Positions 26,673-34,893 of a DNA stretch of 64,000 bases are shown one piece after another. Position numbers and translations under genes: made by a program. Below the pieces are notes generated by a model. That model was not told where the DNA came from. It saw only the letters and a program-made list of their open reading frames with translations, and searched no databases. The DNA is from Nitratifractor salsuginis DSM 16511. Its GTDB lineage: Bacteria > Campylobacterota > Campylobacteria > Campylobacterales > Sulfurovaceae. How positions within the stretch are numbered: position 1 is the stretch's first letter; every line of letters begins with the position of its first letter. The stretch lies in the NCBI RefSeq assembly GCF_000186245.1, contig NC_014935.1, positions 1,860,001 through 1,924,000 on the forward strand, written 5' to 3'.

Positions 26673-27239
26673 TCATAAAAGATGTCCCATCTGCTCTTTT
26701 TTAGTCCGCAGATATTTTTCATTGTAGGGATTGGGTTCGATGATCAGCGGAACCCGTTCCAGGATCTCCACACCCTTCAGGGATTCGATCTTTCTGGGGT
26801 TGTTGGTCAGTAGACGCATTTGCCTGATCCTGAAATGCTCCAGGATCGTTTCGACGATCTCATAGGTCCGTTCATCGGCGGCGAAGCCCAGCTGATGATT
26901 GGCCGCCACGGTATCGAGACCCTGATCCTGGAGGGCATAGGCGTTGACTTTGTTGAGCAGGCCGATATTGCGCCCCTCCTGCCGATGATAGATGAGCATA
27001 CCCCCCTCTTCGGCGATCTGTTTCAACGCTGCCTGGAGCTGTTCACCGCAATCGCACTTGAGCGATCCCAGGGCATCTCCGGTCAAGCACTCGGAGTGGA
27101 CCCGCACCAGGGGGATCGACGGGAGCGGATCGGTAAAGAGGGCCAAATGCTCCTTGTCCCCTTCCCGGAATGCCTGGATTTTAAATGTTCCGTGCCGTGT
27201 CGGCAAGGTCGCAATCTGTGAAATATCGATTTTTTTCAT
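26673..27239 (-). CDS. ribA: GTP cyclohydrolase II
   Basis: First step of riboflavin synthesis from GTP. 188 residues. Zinc cysteines lie in [18 protein letters not shown] (C-x10-C-x-C). Further motifs are [14 protein letters not shown] and [12 protein letters not shown]. The conserved start [13 protein letters not shown] puts the ATG at 27239; the upstream extension does not resemble the family. TATAATGCCCCC directly precedes this ATG, so the message may be leaderless (see findings). Not fused to a RibB domain. Confidence 0.93.
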   Translation of the reverse strand: MKKIDISQIATLPTRHGTFKIQAFREGDKEHLALFTDPLPSIPLVRVHSECLTGDALGSLKCDCGEQLQAALKQIAEEGGMLIYHRQEGRNIGLLNKVNAYALQDQGLDTVAANHQLGFAADERTYEIVETILEHFRIRQMRLLTNNPRKIESLKGVEILERVPLIIEPNPYNEKYLRTKKEQMGHLL

Positions 27240-27245
27240 GGGGGC

Positions 27246-27251
27246 ATTATA
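27246..27251 (-). promoter_or_regulatory. TATAAT box adjoining the ribA start
   Basis: TATAAT on the minus strand ends 6 bases before the ribA ATG, which would put transcription start at or next to the start codon. There is no ribosome site between. Confidence 0.45.
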
Positions 27252-27313
27252 CCCCAAGCCTCCCCAGAGACAAAAACGAGTAAAATTCACTAAAAAGCGC
27301 GAAAGGATGCTTC

Positions 27314-28282
27314 ATGTTCACCCGATTCAGACGACGCCGTCTCTCCCCCGCCCTGCGGGATCTGCTCCAGGAGACCCATCTGAGCACCGACGATTTCATC
27401 TACCCTCTCTTCATCCGAAGCGGTGAAGGGATCCGCAACGAAGTGGCTTCTATGCCCGGAGTGTACCAGCTGAGCATCGATGAAGCGATCCGGGAGTGCG
27501 AAGAGCTCAAGCACCTCGGCCTCAAAGCGGTGATCCTCTTCGGCATCCCCGACGTCAAAGACAGCGTGGGCTCCGACGCCCTCTGCGAGCACGGCATCAT
27601 CGCCAGCGCCCTCCGGGCCCTCAAGAGCGCCCATCCCGACCTCTTCATCATTACCGATCTCTGCTTCTGCGAATATACCGACCACGGCCACTGCGGCATC
27701 CTCGACCCGGTCCTCGAAACCGTAGACAACGATGCGACGTTGGTCAACCTGGGCAGACAGGCGGTGATCCACGCCAAAGCCGGTGCGGATATGATCGCCC
27801 CCAGCGGAATGATGGACGGGATGATCACTGCCATCCGCGAAGCACTGGACGGAGCGGGCTACGAGCATCTGCCCATTATGAGCTACTCGACCAAATTCGC
27901 CAGCGCCTGGTACGGCCCCTTCCGGGATGTGGCCGAGAGCGCTCCGAGCTTCGGAGACCGACGCAGCTACCAGATGAACCCCGCCAACCGCCGCGAAGCG
28001 ATCCTGGAGAGCCTGGAAGATGAGAAAGAGGGCGCCGATATCCTGATGGTCAAGCCGGGCCTGGCCTATCTGGACATCCTCCGTGACATTCGCGAAGCGA
28101 GCCGTCTGCCTCTGGCCGTCTACAATGTCAGCGGCGAATACTCTATGCTCAAGATGGCCGCCAAAGCCGGGGTCATCGACTATGAACGGGTGATGATGGA
28201 GACCCTGCTCGGCTTCAAGCGTGCCGGAGCCGACCTCATCATCAGCTACCATGCCAAAGAGGCAGCGGCACTATTGAAATAG
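27314..28282 (+). CDS. hemB: Delta-aminolevulinic acid dehydratase
   Basis: Condenses two aminolevulinate molecules to porphobilinogen in haem synthesis. 322 residues. Zinc site [14 protein letters not shown] (C-x-C-x7-C, as in E. coli), Schiff-base lysines in [16 protein letters not shown] and [11 protein letters not shown], and the [13 protein letters not shown] segment. AAAGGATG precedes the ATG. The stop codon is followed immediately by a repeat array. Needed for the c- and b-type haems of the oxidase cluster below. Confidence 0.97.
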   Translation: MFTRFRRRRLSPALRDLLQETHLSTDDFIYPLFIRSGEGIRNEVASMPGVYQLSIDEAIRECEELKHLGLKAVILFGIPDVKDSVGSDALCEHGIIASALRALKSAHPDLFIITDLCFCEYTDHGHCGILDPVLETVDNDATLVNLGRQAVIHAKAGADMIAPSGMMDGMITAIREALDGAGYEHLPIMSYSTKFASAWYGPFRDVAESAPSFGDRRSYQMNPANRREAILESLEDEKEGADILMVKPGLAYLDILRDIREASRLPLAVYNVSGEYSMLKMAAKAGVIDYERVMMETLLGFKRAGADLIISYHAKEAAALLK

Positions 28283-28357
28283 ATGGAAAATTGAAGATGG
28301 AGGATGGAAGATGATGGATTTTAGATTTTGGATTTTGGATTAAAGGAATAGTGAGTC
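28283..28357. repeat. Heptad array (GATGGAA and GGATTTT types)
   Basis: GATGGAG, GATGGAA, GATGATGG, then AGATTTT, GGATTTT, GGATTAA. Starts at the hemB stop codon. The same words recur at 54318-54438. Confidence 0.7.
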
Positions 28358-28374
28358 ATTGGGCGACAAAACTT

Positions 28375-28430
28375 CTCAACGCTCAGCACTCAATACTTAA
28401 CACTTAGCACATAACACGTAACACAAAAAA
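28375..28430. repeat. Seven-unit heptad array (CTCAACG type)
   Basis: CTCAACG, CTCAGCA, CTCAATA, CTTAACA, CTTAGCA, CATAACA, CGTAACA: a clear record of stepwise divergence along a 7-base register. Followed 4 bases on by the 42-base repeat. Confidence 0.8.
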
Positions 28431-28433
28431 CTC

Positions 28434-28475
28434 TTGCGACGTGAGGGGCAAAGCCCCGTGCCTGCGACTTGCGAC
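28434..28475 (+). repeat. 42-base hairpin repeat, copy B
   Basis: TTGCGACGTGAGGGGC..., hairpin GGGGC-AAA-GCCCC, ending GCGACTTGCGAC. It lies 21 bases before the gdhA start, directly upstream of its ribosome site, so it must be in the gdhA leader if transcription begins further up. Confidence 0.85.
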
Positions 28476-28496
28476 CCTCAAAGAAAGGACCATAAA

Positions 28497-29858
28497 ATGA
28501 GCGCCAAAGAGTACATTGACGATGTCCTGAAATTCATCCGGGAGTGCTCTCCCGGACAGAATGAGTTCTACCAGGCGGCGACGGAAGTCTTCGAGAGCCT
28601 CACCCCCCTTCTCGAAGAGGAGGAGAAGTATCGCGATTACGCCATCCTCGAACGGATCGTCCAACCCGAGCGCACCATCATCTTCCGGGTTACCTGGATC
28701 GACGACGCGGGGAAGATTCAAACCAATCTGGGCTACCGGGTCCAGTTTAATTCGACCCTGGGGCCCTACAAAGGAGGATTGCGTTTCCACCCCACCGTCA
28801 ATCTGGGAATCATCAAGTTCCTGGGCTTCGAGCAGATCTTCAAAAACGCCCTCACCGGCCTGGGGATCGGCGGCGGCAAGGGAGGGAGCAACTTCGACCC
28901 CAAGGGCAAAAGCGACGCCGAAGTCAACCGCTTTTGCCAAGCTTTTATGAACGAACTCTACCGCCACATTGGGACCACCCGGGACGTCCCCGCGGGAGAT
29001 ATCGGGGTCGGCGCCCGTGAGATCGGCTATCTCTTCGGACAATACAAACTCCTCACCGCCTCCTTCGAAGGGGCGATGACCGGCAAAGGGGTCGGCTGGG
29101 GCGGTTCCTTCGGCCGCAGGGAAGCGACCGGATACGGCTCGGTCTATTTCGCCGAGCACATTCTCAACAGTCACGGTGACGAGCTCAAAGGCAAAACCTG
29201 CTGTGTCTCGGGAGCGGGAAACGTGGCAATCTACACCATCGAAAAGCTCAAAAGCATGGGGGCGACCCCCGTCACCTGCTCCGACAGCCGGGGAACGATC
29301 CATCATCCCAAAGGGATCGACGTCAAAACCCTCAAAGCGATCAAAGAAGTGAGCCGGGAATCGCTGGAGAAGTATGCCCAGCTCCACCCCGACGCCACCT
29401 ACATTCCGATCCACAAATACCCCGAGGGGGGCCACGCCGTCTGGTCGATCCCCTGTGACGTCGCCTTCCCCAGTGCGACCCAGAATGAGTTGACCCTCGT
29501 GGATGCCAAAAATCTGGTCAAAAACGGTTGCAAACTGGTCAACGAGGGGGCCAACATGCCCACCACTCCCGACGCCCTGGAGTATCTGCGCAAACACGGA
29601 GTGCTCTTCGGCCCCGCCAAAGCGGCCAACGCCGGCGGTGTCGCCGTCAGTCAGCTGGAGATGGCCCAAAACGCCTCGATGCAGCGCTGGAGTTTCGCCG
29701 AAGTGGATACCAAACTCTTCGGGATTATGAAAAGCATCTTTGAGACAGCCGACGAAACCGCCCGGGAATTCGGCCACGAAGGAGACCTGCTCATGGGAGC
29801 CAACATCGCCGGCTTCCGCCGGGTCGCCGACGCGATGATCGACGAGGGAGCGGTCTAA
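28497..29858 (+). CDS. gdhA: NADP-type glutamate dehydrogenase
   Basis: Assimilates ammonium by reductive amination of 2-oxoglutarate. 453 residues, typical of the small hexameric enzyme. Motifs: PYKGGLRFHPTVNLGIIKF (catalytic Lys region), GGGKGGSNFDPKGK, PAGDIGVGAREIGYL and the Rossmann loop VSGAGNVAIYTIEKL. I start at ATG 28497 (AAAGAAAGGA upstream); the frame extends back only through repeat DNA. Monocistronic. Confidence 0.96.
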   Translation: MSAKEYIDDVLKFIRECSPGQNEFYQAATEVFESLTPLLEEEEKYRDYAILERIVQPERTIIFRVTWIDDAGKIQTNLGYRVQFNSTLGPYKGGLRFHPTVNLGIIKFLGFEQIFKNALTGLGIGGGKGGSNFDPKGKSDAEVNRFCQAFMNELYRHIGTTRDVPAGDIGVGAREIGYLFGQYKLLTASFEGAMTGKGVGWGGSFGRREATGYGSVYFAEHILNSHGDELKGKTCCVSGAGNVAIYTIEKLKSMGATPVTCSDSRGTIHHPKGIDVKTLKAIKEVSRESLEKYAQLHPDATYIPIHKYPEGGHAVWSIPCDVAFPSATQNELTLVDAKNLVKNGCKLVNEGANMPTTPDALEYLRKHGVLFGPAKAANAGGVAVSQLEMAQNASMQRWSFAEVDTKLFGIMKSIFETADETAREFGHEGDLLMGANIAGFRRVADAMIDEGAV

Positions 29859-29913
29859 GCCCCGCTTCTTCCCATCCCCCTGTCACGACGAGAACTTCAT
29901 TACCTCTTTTGCT

Positions 29914-29942
29914 TTGTTCCCAACAAATACTTACGATACAAT
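29914..29942 (+). promoter_or_regulatory. Possible promoter of the diguanylate cyclase gene
   Basis: TTGTTC (29914-29919), 17 bases, TACAAT (29937-29942), 64 bases before the ATG. Confidence 0.4.
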
Positions 29943-30005
29943 ATTAGGAGTTAATTGTTATTTACTTTTAATATAAATCTGTATAAATGATTGGCTGGCT
30001 GAAAA

Positions 30006-31490
30006 ATGTTTCCCGTGAAAAAGCGACTCTTCTCCTTTTCTCTCAATAATAAAAGAGATTGGATCCATAATCTCTGTTTGGCACTGCTTTATTACGCCGG
30101 AGGAAAATTCAGTTTCGCTTTTTTCTACCAGGACAAGATCGTCACCCTCACCGCTTTTCTGCCGGAGGGCTTGGCCCTGGCGGCGGTCCTGATCTACGGA
30201 CCGCGGATTCTTCCCGGTATTTTCCTCGGGCAATTCGCTCTCGCCCTCGACTCGGGACTCCATTTATCCGCTTCTTTGGGTGTCGCGCTGGTCAACAGCG
30301 CCGAAGCACTCCTGGCTTACCTCCTTGCCGAACGCTGGAAACTGGATATCCATCTGAGACGCCTGAAAGATATTCTGATCCTCATCGGGATGATTCTCTT
30401 CATTCTCCAGCCCTTCAGTGCACTGTTGGGCAACGGGGTCCTCTATCTCACCGGGGAGAGCAGCAACCGCTACTTTCACCTCGACCTCTTTTACTGGTGG
30501 TTCGGCAACTCCGTCGGGCAACTGCTTCTGACGCCGCTTCTGCTGATGATCTACACCCTTCGCCCCCGTCCCAAAGTCCTGGAGATCTTTCTCGTCGCAG
30601 GAGTGGCGGCAGGATTGAACTTCGTTTTACAAACAGCTATGGGGATCGAGAGCCCAGCCCTGCTTTTGCTGATCATCCTCCCGCTTCTTCTCGGCCTCAG
30701 TGCCGTGAACCTGCCCTACGCCCTGACGGCTGCTCTCGCCTTCAATCTAAGCAGCCTGATACTGATCCACTATGGCCGAGGCGTCTTCGCCGGGGCATCT
30801 GGGCTCGGCAACACTCTTTTCGACCTGGATCTCTTCATCTTCAGTACAACCATCCTCATTCTGATCTTCGGAACCGTTTTTCGCGAGAGACAGGAAGCGG
30901 TCAGAGAGCTTCAGATCGCCTATTTCGATCCCCTCACCGGAACATTGGATCGGCGGCATCTCGAGACGAAAATCACCCAATGCTTCCAGGATATGCAAAT
31001 CCATCAGACTCTTTTCGCCCTCTGCTATCTGGATCTCGACCATTTCAAATCGATCAACGATACCTATGGCCACGCTATCGGGGATCTGGTCCTCAAAGAA
31101 GTCACCCATCGTATCAAACACAATCTGAGGGAATATGACGAGTTGATCCGTCTCGGCGGAGATGAATTTATCCTCCTGATCACTCGTCTGCAACACATCG
31201 ACCAGTTGCATAAAGTCCTGGACCGAATACTCAAAGCCCTCTCCAAGCCTTTCTACATCAAAGGTTTCCGCTGCATAGTCACCGCCAGTATCGGCGCGGT
31301 GTTCGTCACACCCGAAATCCACAATACCGATGAGCTCCTGAACATTGCGGATATGGCTATGTATCAGGCCAAAAAAGAGGGAAGGAACCGTTACTTCATC
31401 GCTCAGATAAGCTCCGGAGAGTCCAACGGTCCATCACCATCCCCTGCAGCCATGCAGCTCCCAGGGTCAGAAGTGTCAAAACAATCGTGA
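30006..31490 (+). CDS. MASE1-GGDEF membrane diguanylate cyclase
   Basis: Makes cyclic di-GMP from GTP. 494 residues. The N-terminal MASE1-type sensor (about 20-290) has eight or so hydrophobic helices, with LPEGLALAAVLIYGPRILPG and WWFGNSVGQLLLTPLLL. The GGDEF domain begins FDPLTGTLDRRHLE (about 311) and has active site LGGDEFILLI. An RxxD product-inhibition site (REYD) lies exactly five residues before GGDEF, so feedback control is expected. The last 28 residues (after GRNRYFIAQ) overlap the opposing permease gene by 95 bases and look like extra tail. Confidence 0.92.
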   Translation: MFPVKKRLFSFSLNNKRDWIHNLCLALLYYAGGKFSFAFFYQDKIVTLTAFLPEGLALAAVLIYGPRILPGIFLGQFALALDSGLHLSASLGVALVNSAEALLAYLLAERWKLDIHLRRLKDILILIGMILFILQPFSALLGNGVLYLTGESSNRYFHLDLFYWWFGNSVGQLLLTPLLLMIYTLRPRPKVLEIFLVAGVAAGLNFVLQTAMGIESPALLLLIILPLLLGLSAVNLPYALTAALAFNLSSLILIHYGRGVFAGASGLGNTLFDLDLFIFSTTILILIFGTVFRERQEAVRELQIAYFDPLTGTLDRRHLETKITQCFQDMQIHQTLFALCYLDLDHFKSINDTYGHAIGDLVLKEVTHRIKHNLREYDELIRLGGDEFILLITRLQHIDQLHKVLDRILKALSKPFYIKGFRCIVTASIGAVFVTPEIHNTDELLNIADMAMYQAKKEGRNRYFIAQISSGESNGPSPSPAAMQLPGSEVSKQS

Positions 31491-31917
31491 AATCGAGCCC
31501 GAAATAGGCCACCATCATCGGCAGAAGCGGCACCTTGATCGCCCGGGCATAGAAAAAAGCGGCCACCAGGCCGTCGCGCATCCCGTGCCGGCGCAGATCC
31601 TCGATCAGGGGATACCAGGCATACATCGGGCCATGGCTCAGCACCCCGGCCCCCAAAGCGATGAGCCATCCCCGCCAACCGCTCTCTTCCCCCAGGTGCC
31701 GTGCCAGAGCCTTGGGGTTCAGCCAGGTATTGATAAGGGCTGCGAGAAAAACCGCTACCGCCAGAATAGGCAGGAGCATTTTCAGAATGTGGCCTGTCTT
31801 CTGCAGCGCCGGCCCTACCCCCGGACTCCCCGCCAGCCAAAGTAACAGATAGAGCAGAACCACTCCGCCCAGGAGTCTCAATCCCCTCCAGCGAAATTTC
31901 CTTCGCTTTTCGCTCAT
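31396..31917 (-). CDS. Permease, second half of a two-gene COG0701-like transporter
   Basis: 173 residues, four or five hydrophobic helices. LGAGVLSHGPMYAWYPLIEDL with the FFYARAIKVPLLPMMV helix resembles one repeat half of the DUF318/ArsP permease family. The start at ATG 31917 overlaps the upstream half-gene by 4 bases (ATGA) and has GGAG 8 bases before it. The 3' end lies antisense within the GGDEF gene for 95 bases. Substrate unknown; ArsP-type relatives export organoarsenicals, but nothing here fixes that. Confidence 0.75.
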   Translation of the reverse strand: MSEKRRKFRWRGLRLLGGVVLLYLLLWLAGSPGVGPALQKTGHILKMLLPILAVAVFLAALINTWLNPKALARHLGEESGWRGWLIALGAGVLSHGPMYAWYPLIEDLRRHGMRDGLVAAFFYARAIKVPLLPMMVAYFGLDFTIVLTLLTLGAAWLQGMVMDRWTLRSLSER

Positions 31918-32351
31918 CGCCAAAGCTCCAGAATCCAAACCGTCATCACCGAAACCAGCAACGTCGAAATGAAAGCCAAAAGATTACGCCGGATCGTAAA
32001 GCCAAGCCCCAGGACTTCCGCCTCCATCGGCAGCTGCACCACTCCCAGAGTCACCCAGGCCAAGATGAATGCGGTCACCGCATAGAGGCTCACCCCCTGC
32101 TTCAGGAGTTCCCCGCCCAGAATGTAGCTCACGACCGCCTGCCCTACCGCGATCATCCCTGCCAAAGTCCCCGCCAGGGTATCATGCACCGCGTTGCCGT
32201 CGAAGACCGAAGCGAACATCTCCTGGGTGATGTAACTTTGAAAAAGCCCCACCAACCCCACGATCGCCAGGATCATCGGAAGCATAGAGATCATAGAGAT
32301 TGCGGCACCCCTGAGCATCCTAGTAAAAGGCTTTCGCTTCACGTCCCCCAT
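31914..32351 (-). CDS. Permease, first half of a two-gene COG0701-like transporter
   Basis: 145 residues with four hydrophobic helices; AVGQAVVSYILGGELLKQGVS and FILAWVTLGVVQLPMEAEVL are its strongest family-like segments. In single-gene relatives such halves are joined in one protein of about 300 residues. Here two genes coupled by ATGA overlap probably give a heterodimer. There is no frameshift mark at the junction: each part has its own start and ribosome site. Confidence 0.75.
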   Translation of the reverse strand: MGDVKRKPFTRMLRGAAISMISMLPMILAIVGLVGLFQSYITQEMFASVFDGNAVHDTLAGTLAGMIAVGQAVVSYILGGELLKQGVSLYAVTAFILAWVTLGVVQLPMEAEVLGLGFTIRRNLLAFISTLLVSVMTVWILELWR

Positions 32352-32432
32352 TTCAGCCTCCCAAAAAGAATTGCCTCATTCTACTGAAAATCACTCTCCC
32401 CTCGAATCGCAAAGGTGTGTTATCATTGAACT

Positions 32433-33923
32433 ATGAAGCATCTCGAGATTGAACGAAAATTCCTGTTGCCTCCCTGCTCTCTCAAGCGCTTTCTGAAAAA
32501 GCACGGTATCTCTTACCGCAAAATTCCTATCGAGCAATTTTATCTGCAGAGCTCCGAAACAGGAATCGAGCGTTACCGCCGCATCGGCGAGCGCTTCATC
32601 CACACCCGCAAAAGCGGCAGCGGGCTGGTACGGGAAGAGAGCGAAGAGACGATCGACGAAGCCCGCTACCGCGAAGCCCTGCGGCGCAACCGGGGCGGGG
32701 TACTGCGCAAAGACCGCTACATTTTCCGACTCGGCCGGTGGACGGGGGAGCTGGACCACTTCAAAGGATCCCTCAAAGGGCTCAATGTCCTGGAGGTCGA
32801 ATTTCCCGATGAAACAAGCGCCAGGCTCTTCTGCCTCCCCGAGCCCTTCGCCGCCCTCTGCCTCGGCGAAGTCACGGAGGATCCCCGTTTCACCAACGGA
32901 TCGCTCTCCCGGCAGATGCGTATCCCCTCGATCGAAAGCGACCTCTCGACCTTGAGAGAACAGGTAGACGGGCTCGGAGAGAAACGGCTCAATGCCTCGG
33001 TGAGCTTGAGCTTCCACCCTTTCGAATCGACAGGAAATGTGATCAAAACGATTATCTACGCTCTGCTCCGAAGCCTCGAAGCCAATCGTGAAGCCATCCT
33101 CTCCGGTGACCACGATCCCGAGCGGCTCCACCAATTCCGGGTGGCGCTACGCAAACTTCGGGCACTTCTGAGCCAAATGAAAGAGCTCTTCGATCCCGAA
33201 TGGTTGTCCGAGCACCGCGCCGCGCTGGCGCGGCTGATGAAAGCCACGGCGGACAAACGAGAGATCGATGTCCTGCTCCGACACATCGACGCATACCGTC
33301 GAATACTCCCCAAAGCCTGTCACCCCGGCCTGAAAAAGCTCGAAGCCCATCTCCAAAAGGAAGAGGAGGCATCGCAGCGCTCTCTGGAAACCTTTTTGAG
33401 CTCCGAGGTTCTTGAAAGGGAACTGCAAGCTCTCCGGGACTTTGCCCGAAAGGAGACGATGGAGGAGCTGCAAGCGGAGAACGCCGGCCTGCCGATCGTC
33501 TTTCCGGCAAAAGCCCGAGTCAAAAGAGGCTACCGTCGGGTCCTCACCCGGGGGGCTCAACTCGACAAAGATTCTGCTCCCAACGACTACCATAAAGAGC
33601 GGATCGAAGTGAAAAAGCTTCGCTATCTCCTGGAATTTTTCAGCCCGATTTTCGAGGAGAAGAGCTACCGGCTCCTCCTCAAAGAGCTCAAGAGATTCCA
33701 AACGATCCTGGGAGATCACCAGGATCTCGTTACGCAGCGAGCGCAGCTGCAAAAGCTCGCCTCCGCACCCGATCTTCAAAACCATGAAGTTCAGAAAACA
33801 CTCTCCATACTCGGAAAAATAATGAAGAAGCTGGCGAAGGAGAAGAGAAAAGAGTTTCGAAAATCCTTCCGGGGTTTTCGGAAGAAAAAGCGATACTTTC
33901 ATCGGCTGATCTGCCGTTTTTGA
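32433..33923 (+). CDS. CYTH-CHAD domain protein
   Basis: 496 residues. N-terminal CYTH (triphosphate tunnel) domain opens with LEIERKFLLPP (ExExK motif) and has FIHTRKSGSGLVREESEE and LEVEFPDE. The C-terminal CHAD domain (about 200-496) is helical and basic, with RLHQFRVALRKLRALLSQ and ERIEVKKLRYLLEFF, histidine-bearing motifs that bind polyphosphate in characterised relatives. Such fusions are linked to polyphosphate or triphosphate metabolism. It is not next to ppx (20833) but may act on the same pool. Monocistronic, divergent from the permease genes. Confidence 0.9.
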   Translation: MKHLEIERKFLLPPCSLKRFLKKHGISYRKIPIEQFYLQSSETGIERYRRIGERFIHTRKSGSGLVREESEETIDEARYREALRRNRGGVLRKDRYIFRLGRWTGELDHFKGSLKGLNVLEVEFPDETSARLFCLPEPFAALCLGEVTEDPRFTNGSLSRQMRIPSIESDLSTLREQVDGLGEKRLNASVSLSFHPFESTGNVIKTIIYALLRSLEANREAILSGDHDPERLHQFRVALRKLRALLSQMKELFDPEWLSEHRAALARLMKATADKREIDVLLRHIDAYRRILPKACHPGLKKLEAHLQKEEEASQRSLETFLSSEVLERELQALRDFARKETMEELQAENAGLPIVFPAKARVKRGYRRVLTRGAQLDKDSAPNDYHKERIEVKKLRYLLEFFSPIFEEKSYRLLLKELKRFQTILGDHQDLVTQRAQLQKLASAPDLQNHEVQKTLSILGKIMKKLAKEKRKEFRKSFRGFRKKKRYFHRLICRF

Positions 33924-34035
33924 ATCCATTTTTGAGGGAACGCAGATTGGAAGAATCGCTTTTCCCAGTACCGCAGCAGGTGATAATGTTGCCAACCAAA
34001 GGCTATCTTATGCTATCTATAAGCTGTTCCAAAAG

Positions 34036-34044
34036 TGCTACAAT
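34036..34044 (+). promoter_or_regulatory. Extended -10 promoter of the gene at 34102
   Basis: TGCTACAAT, 58 bases before the ATG. A small hairpin ATGCC/GGCAT (34055-34069) falls in the predicted leader. Confidence 0.5.
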
Positions 34045-34101
34045 AAAGGAGTCAATGCCCTTACGGCATCCAAATTAACAATTTATAGAAAGGAAAAGAT
34101 T

Positions 34102-34608
34102 ATGACTCATCATTTCGCAGTAGGAGTTTTCAACAATATCGAAGAGGCCGACAAGGCAGTCCGCACTCTTATCAAAGAGGGTGTCGACAAGCACCAAATC
34201 TCCATCATCGGTAAAACCAACGAAGAGAAGGTCGATGAAGAGGTCCGAAGCAAAGTCGAAGCCGATGTCTTCTTCTGGGGAGCCCAGGGAGGTCTCTGGG
34301 GCGGTCTGCTGGGATTGTTGGTCGGCGGTGCCCTCTTCGTGATTCCCGGTATCGGGCCCATCGCCGGGGCCGGGACCATCGCCGGATCACTGGCGGGCCT
34401 GGTAGGTGGGGCGGTCGCCGGAGCCACGGCACTGGGTCTGGTGGATGGCCTAGTCGAATGGGGCCTCAGCCGCGAAAAAGCGGAACACTACAAAGACCTC
34501 GTCGAGCAGGGAAAAGTCATCGTCTTTGTCAAGGGCAATGTGCAGGAAACCGCCGATGCAGGCGAAACCCTCCGCTCCCTTTCGGCTGAAGAGGTTGAGG
34601 TCAAGTAG
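34102..34608 (+). CDS. Glycine-rich membrane protein of general-stress type
   Basis: 168 residues. The N-terminal part (FAVGVFNNIEEADKAVRTL) resembles the YflT/GsiB-like general-stress fold with a ferredoxin-like pattern. The middle (about 58-120) is an unusually Gly/Ala-rich hydrophobic stretch (GGLWGGLLGLLVGGALFVIP and AGTIAGSLAGLVGGAVAGAT), probably two glycine-zipper helices. The end (GLSREKAEHYKDLVEQGKV, then VFVKG) resembles domains that bind membranes or form pores in stress proteins. Function unknown. Strong ribosome site AGAAAGGAAAAG. The following 960 bases hold no intact gene. Confidence 0.75.
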   Translation: MTHHFAVGVFNNIEEADKAVRTLIKEGVDKHQISIIGKTNEEKVDEEVRSKVEADVFFWGAQGGLWGGLLGLLVGGALFVIPGIGPIAGAGTIAGSLAGLVGGAVAGATALGLVDGLVEWGLSREKAEHYKDLVEQGKVIVFVKGNVQETADAGETLRSLSAEEVEVK

Positions 34609-34731
34609 CCGGTACCGGCTCGTCACCCCTCTTCAATAATAGGGTCTGAATGGGCACAACCATAATCTGATAATATTCTGCAAATCACAAGTAGTTATTC
34701 AACTACCGAGATAATCAAGAAAATTTCTCGT

Positions 34732-34840
34732 TTAACTTCGGTTATACTTTGGAAGGCATACTTCCAATGTCGGCTTCCGGCTGACAACGCGATACCAACC
34801 GACCATCGAATTCATTTTTCCTCCTTTTGAATGAATTCAT
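34732..34840 (-). other. Possible tiny ORFs behind duplicated ribosome sites
   Basis: Two near-identical blocks of about 24 bases each give AAAGGAGG followed by ATGAATTC on the minus strand (starts at 34840 and 34815). They open frames of 32 and 27 residues in different registers. Neither peptide resembles anything I know. A hairpin TTGGAAG/CTTCCAA lies at 34749-34767. Probably decayed DNA next to the IS remnant, but the strong ribosome sites are worth recording. Confidence 0.25.
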
Positions 34841-34893
34841 TCCCTCCTTTTGAAACGGCCCTGTTTGGGTCGGATCCAATTATTCCAAAATTT

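Noticed and set aside
28434-28496. N-terminal extension of gdhA
   Set aside because: It would translate the 42-base repeat; the ATG at 28497 has a ribosome site.
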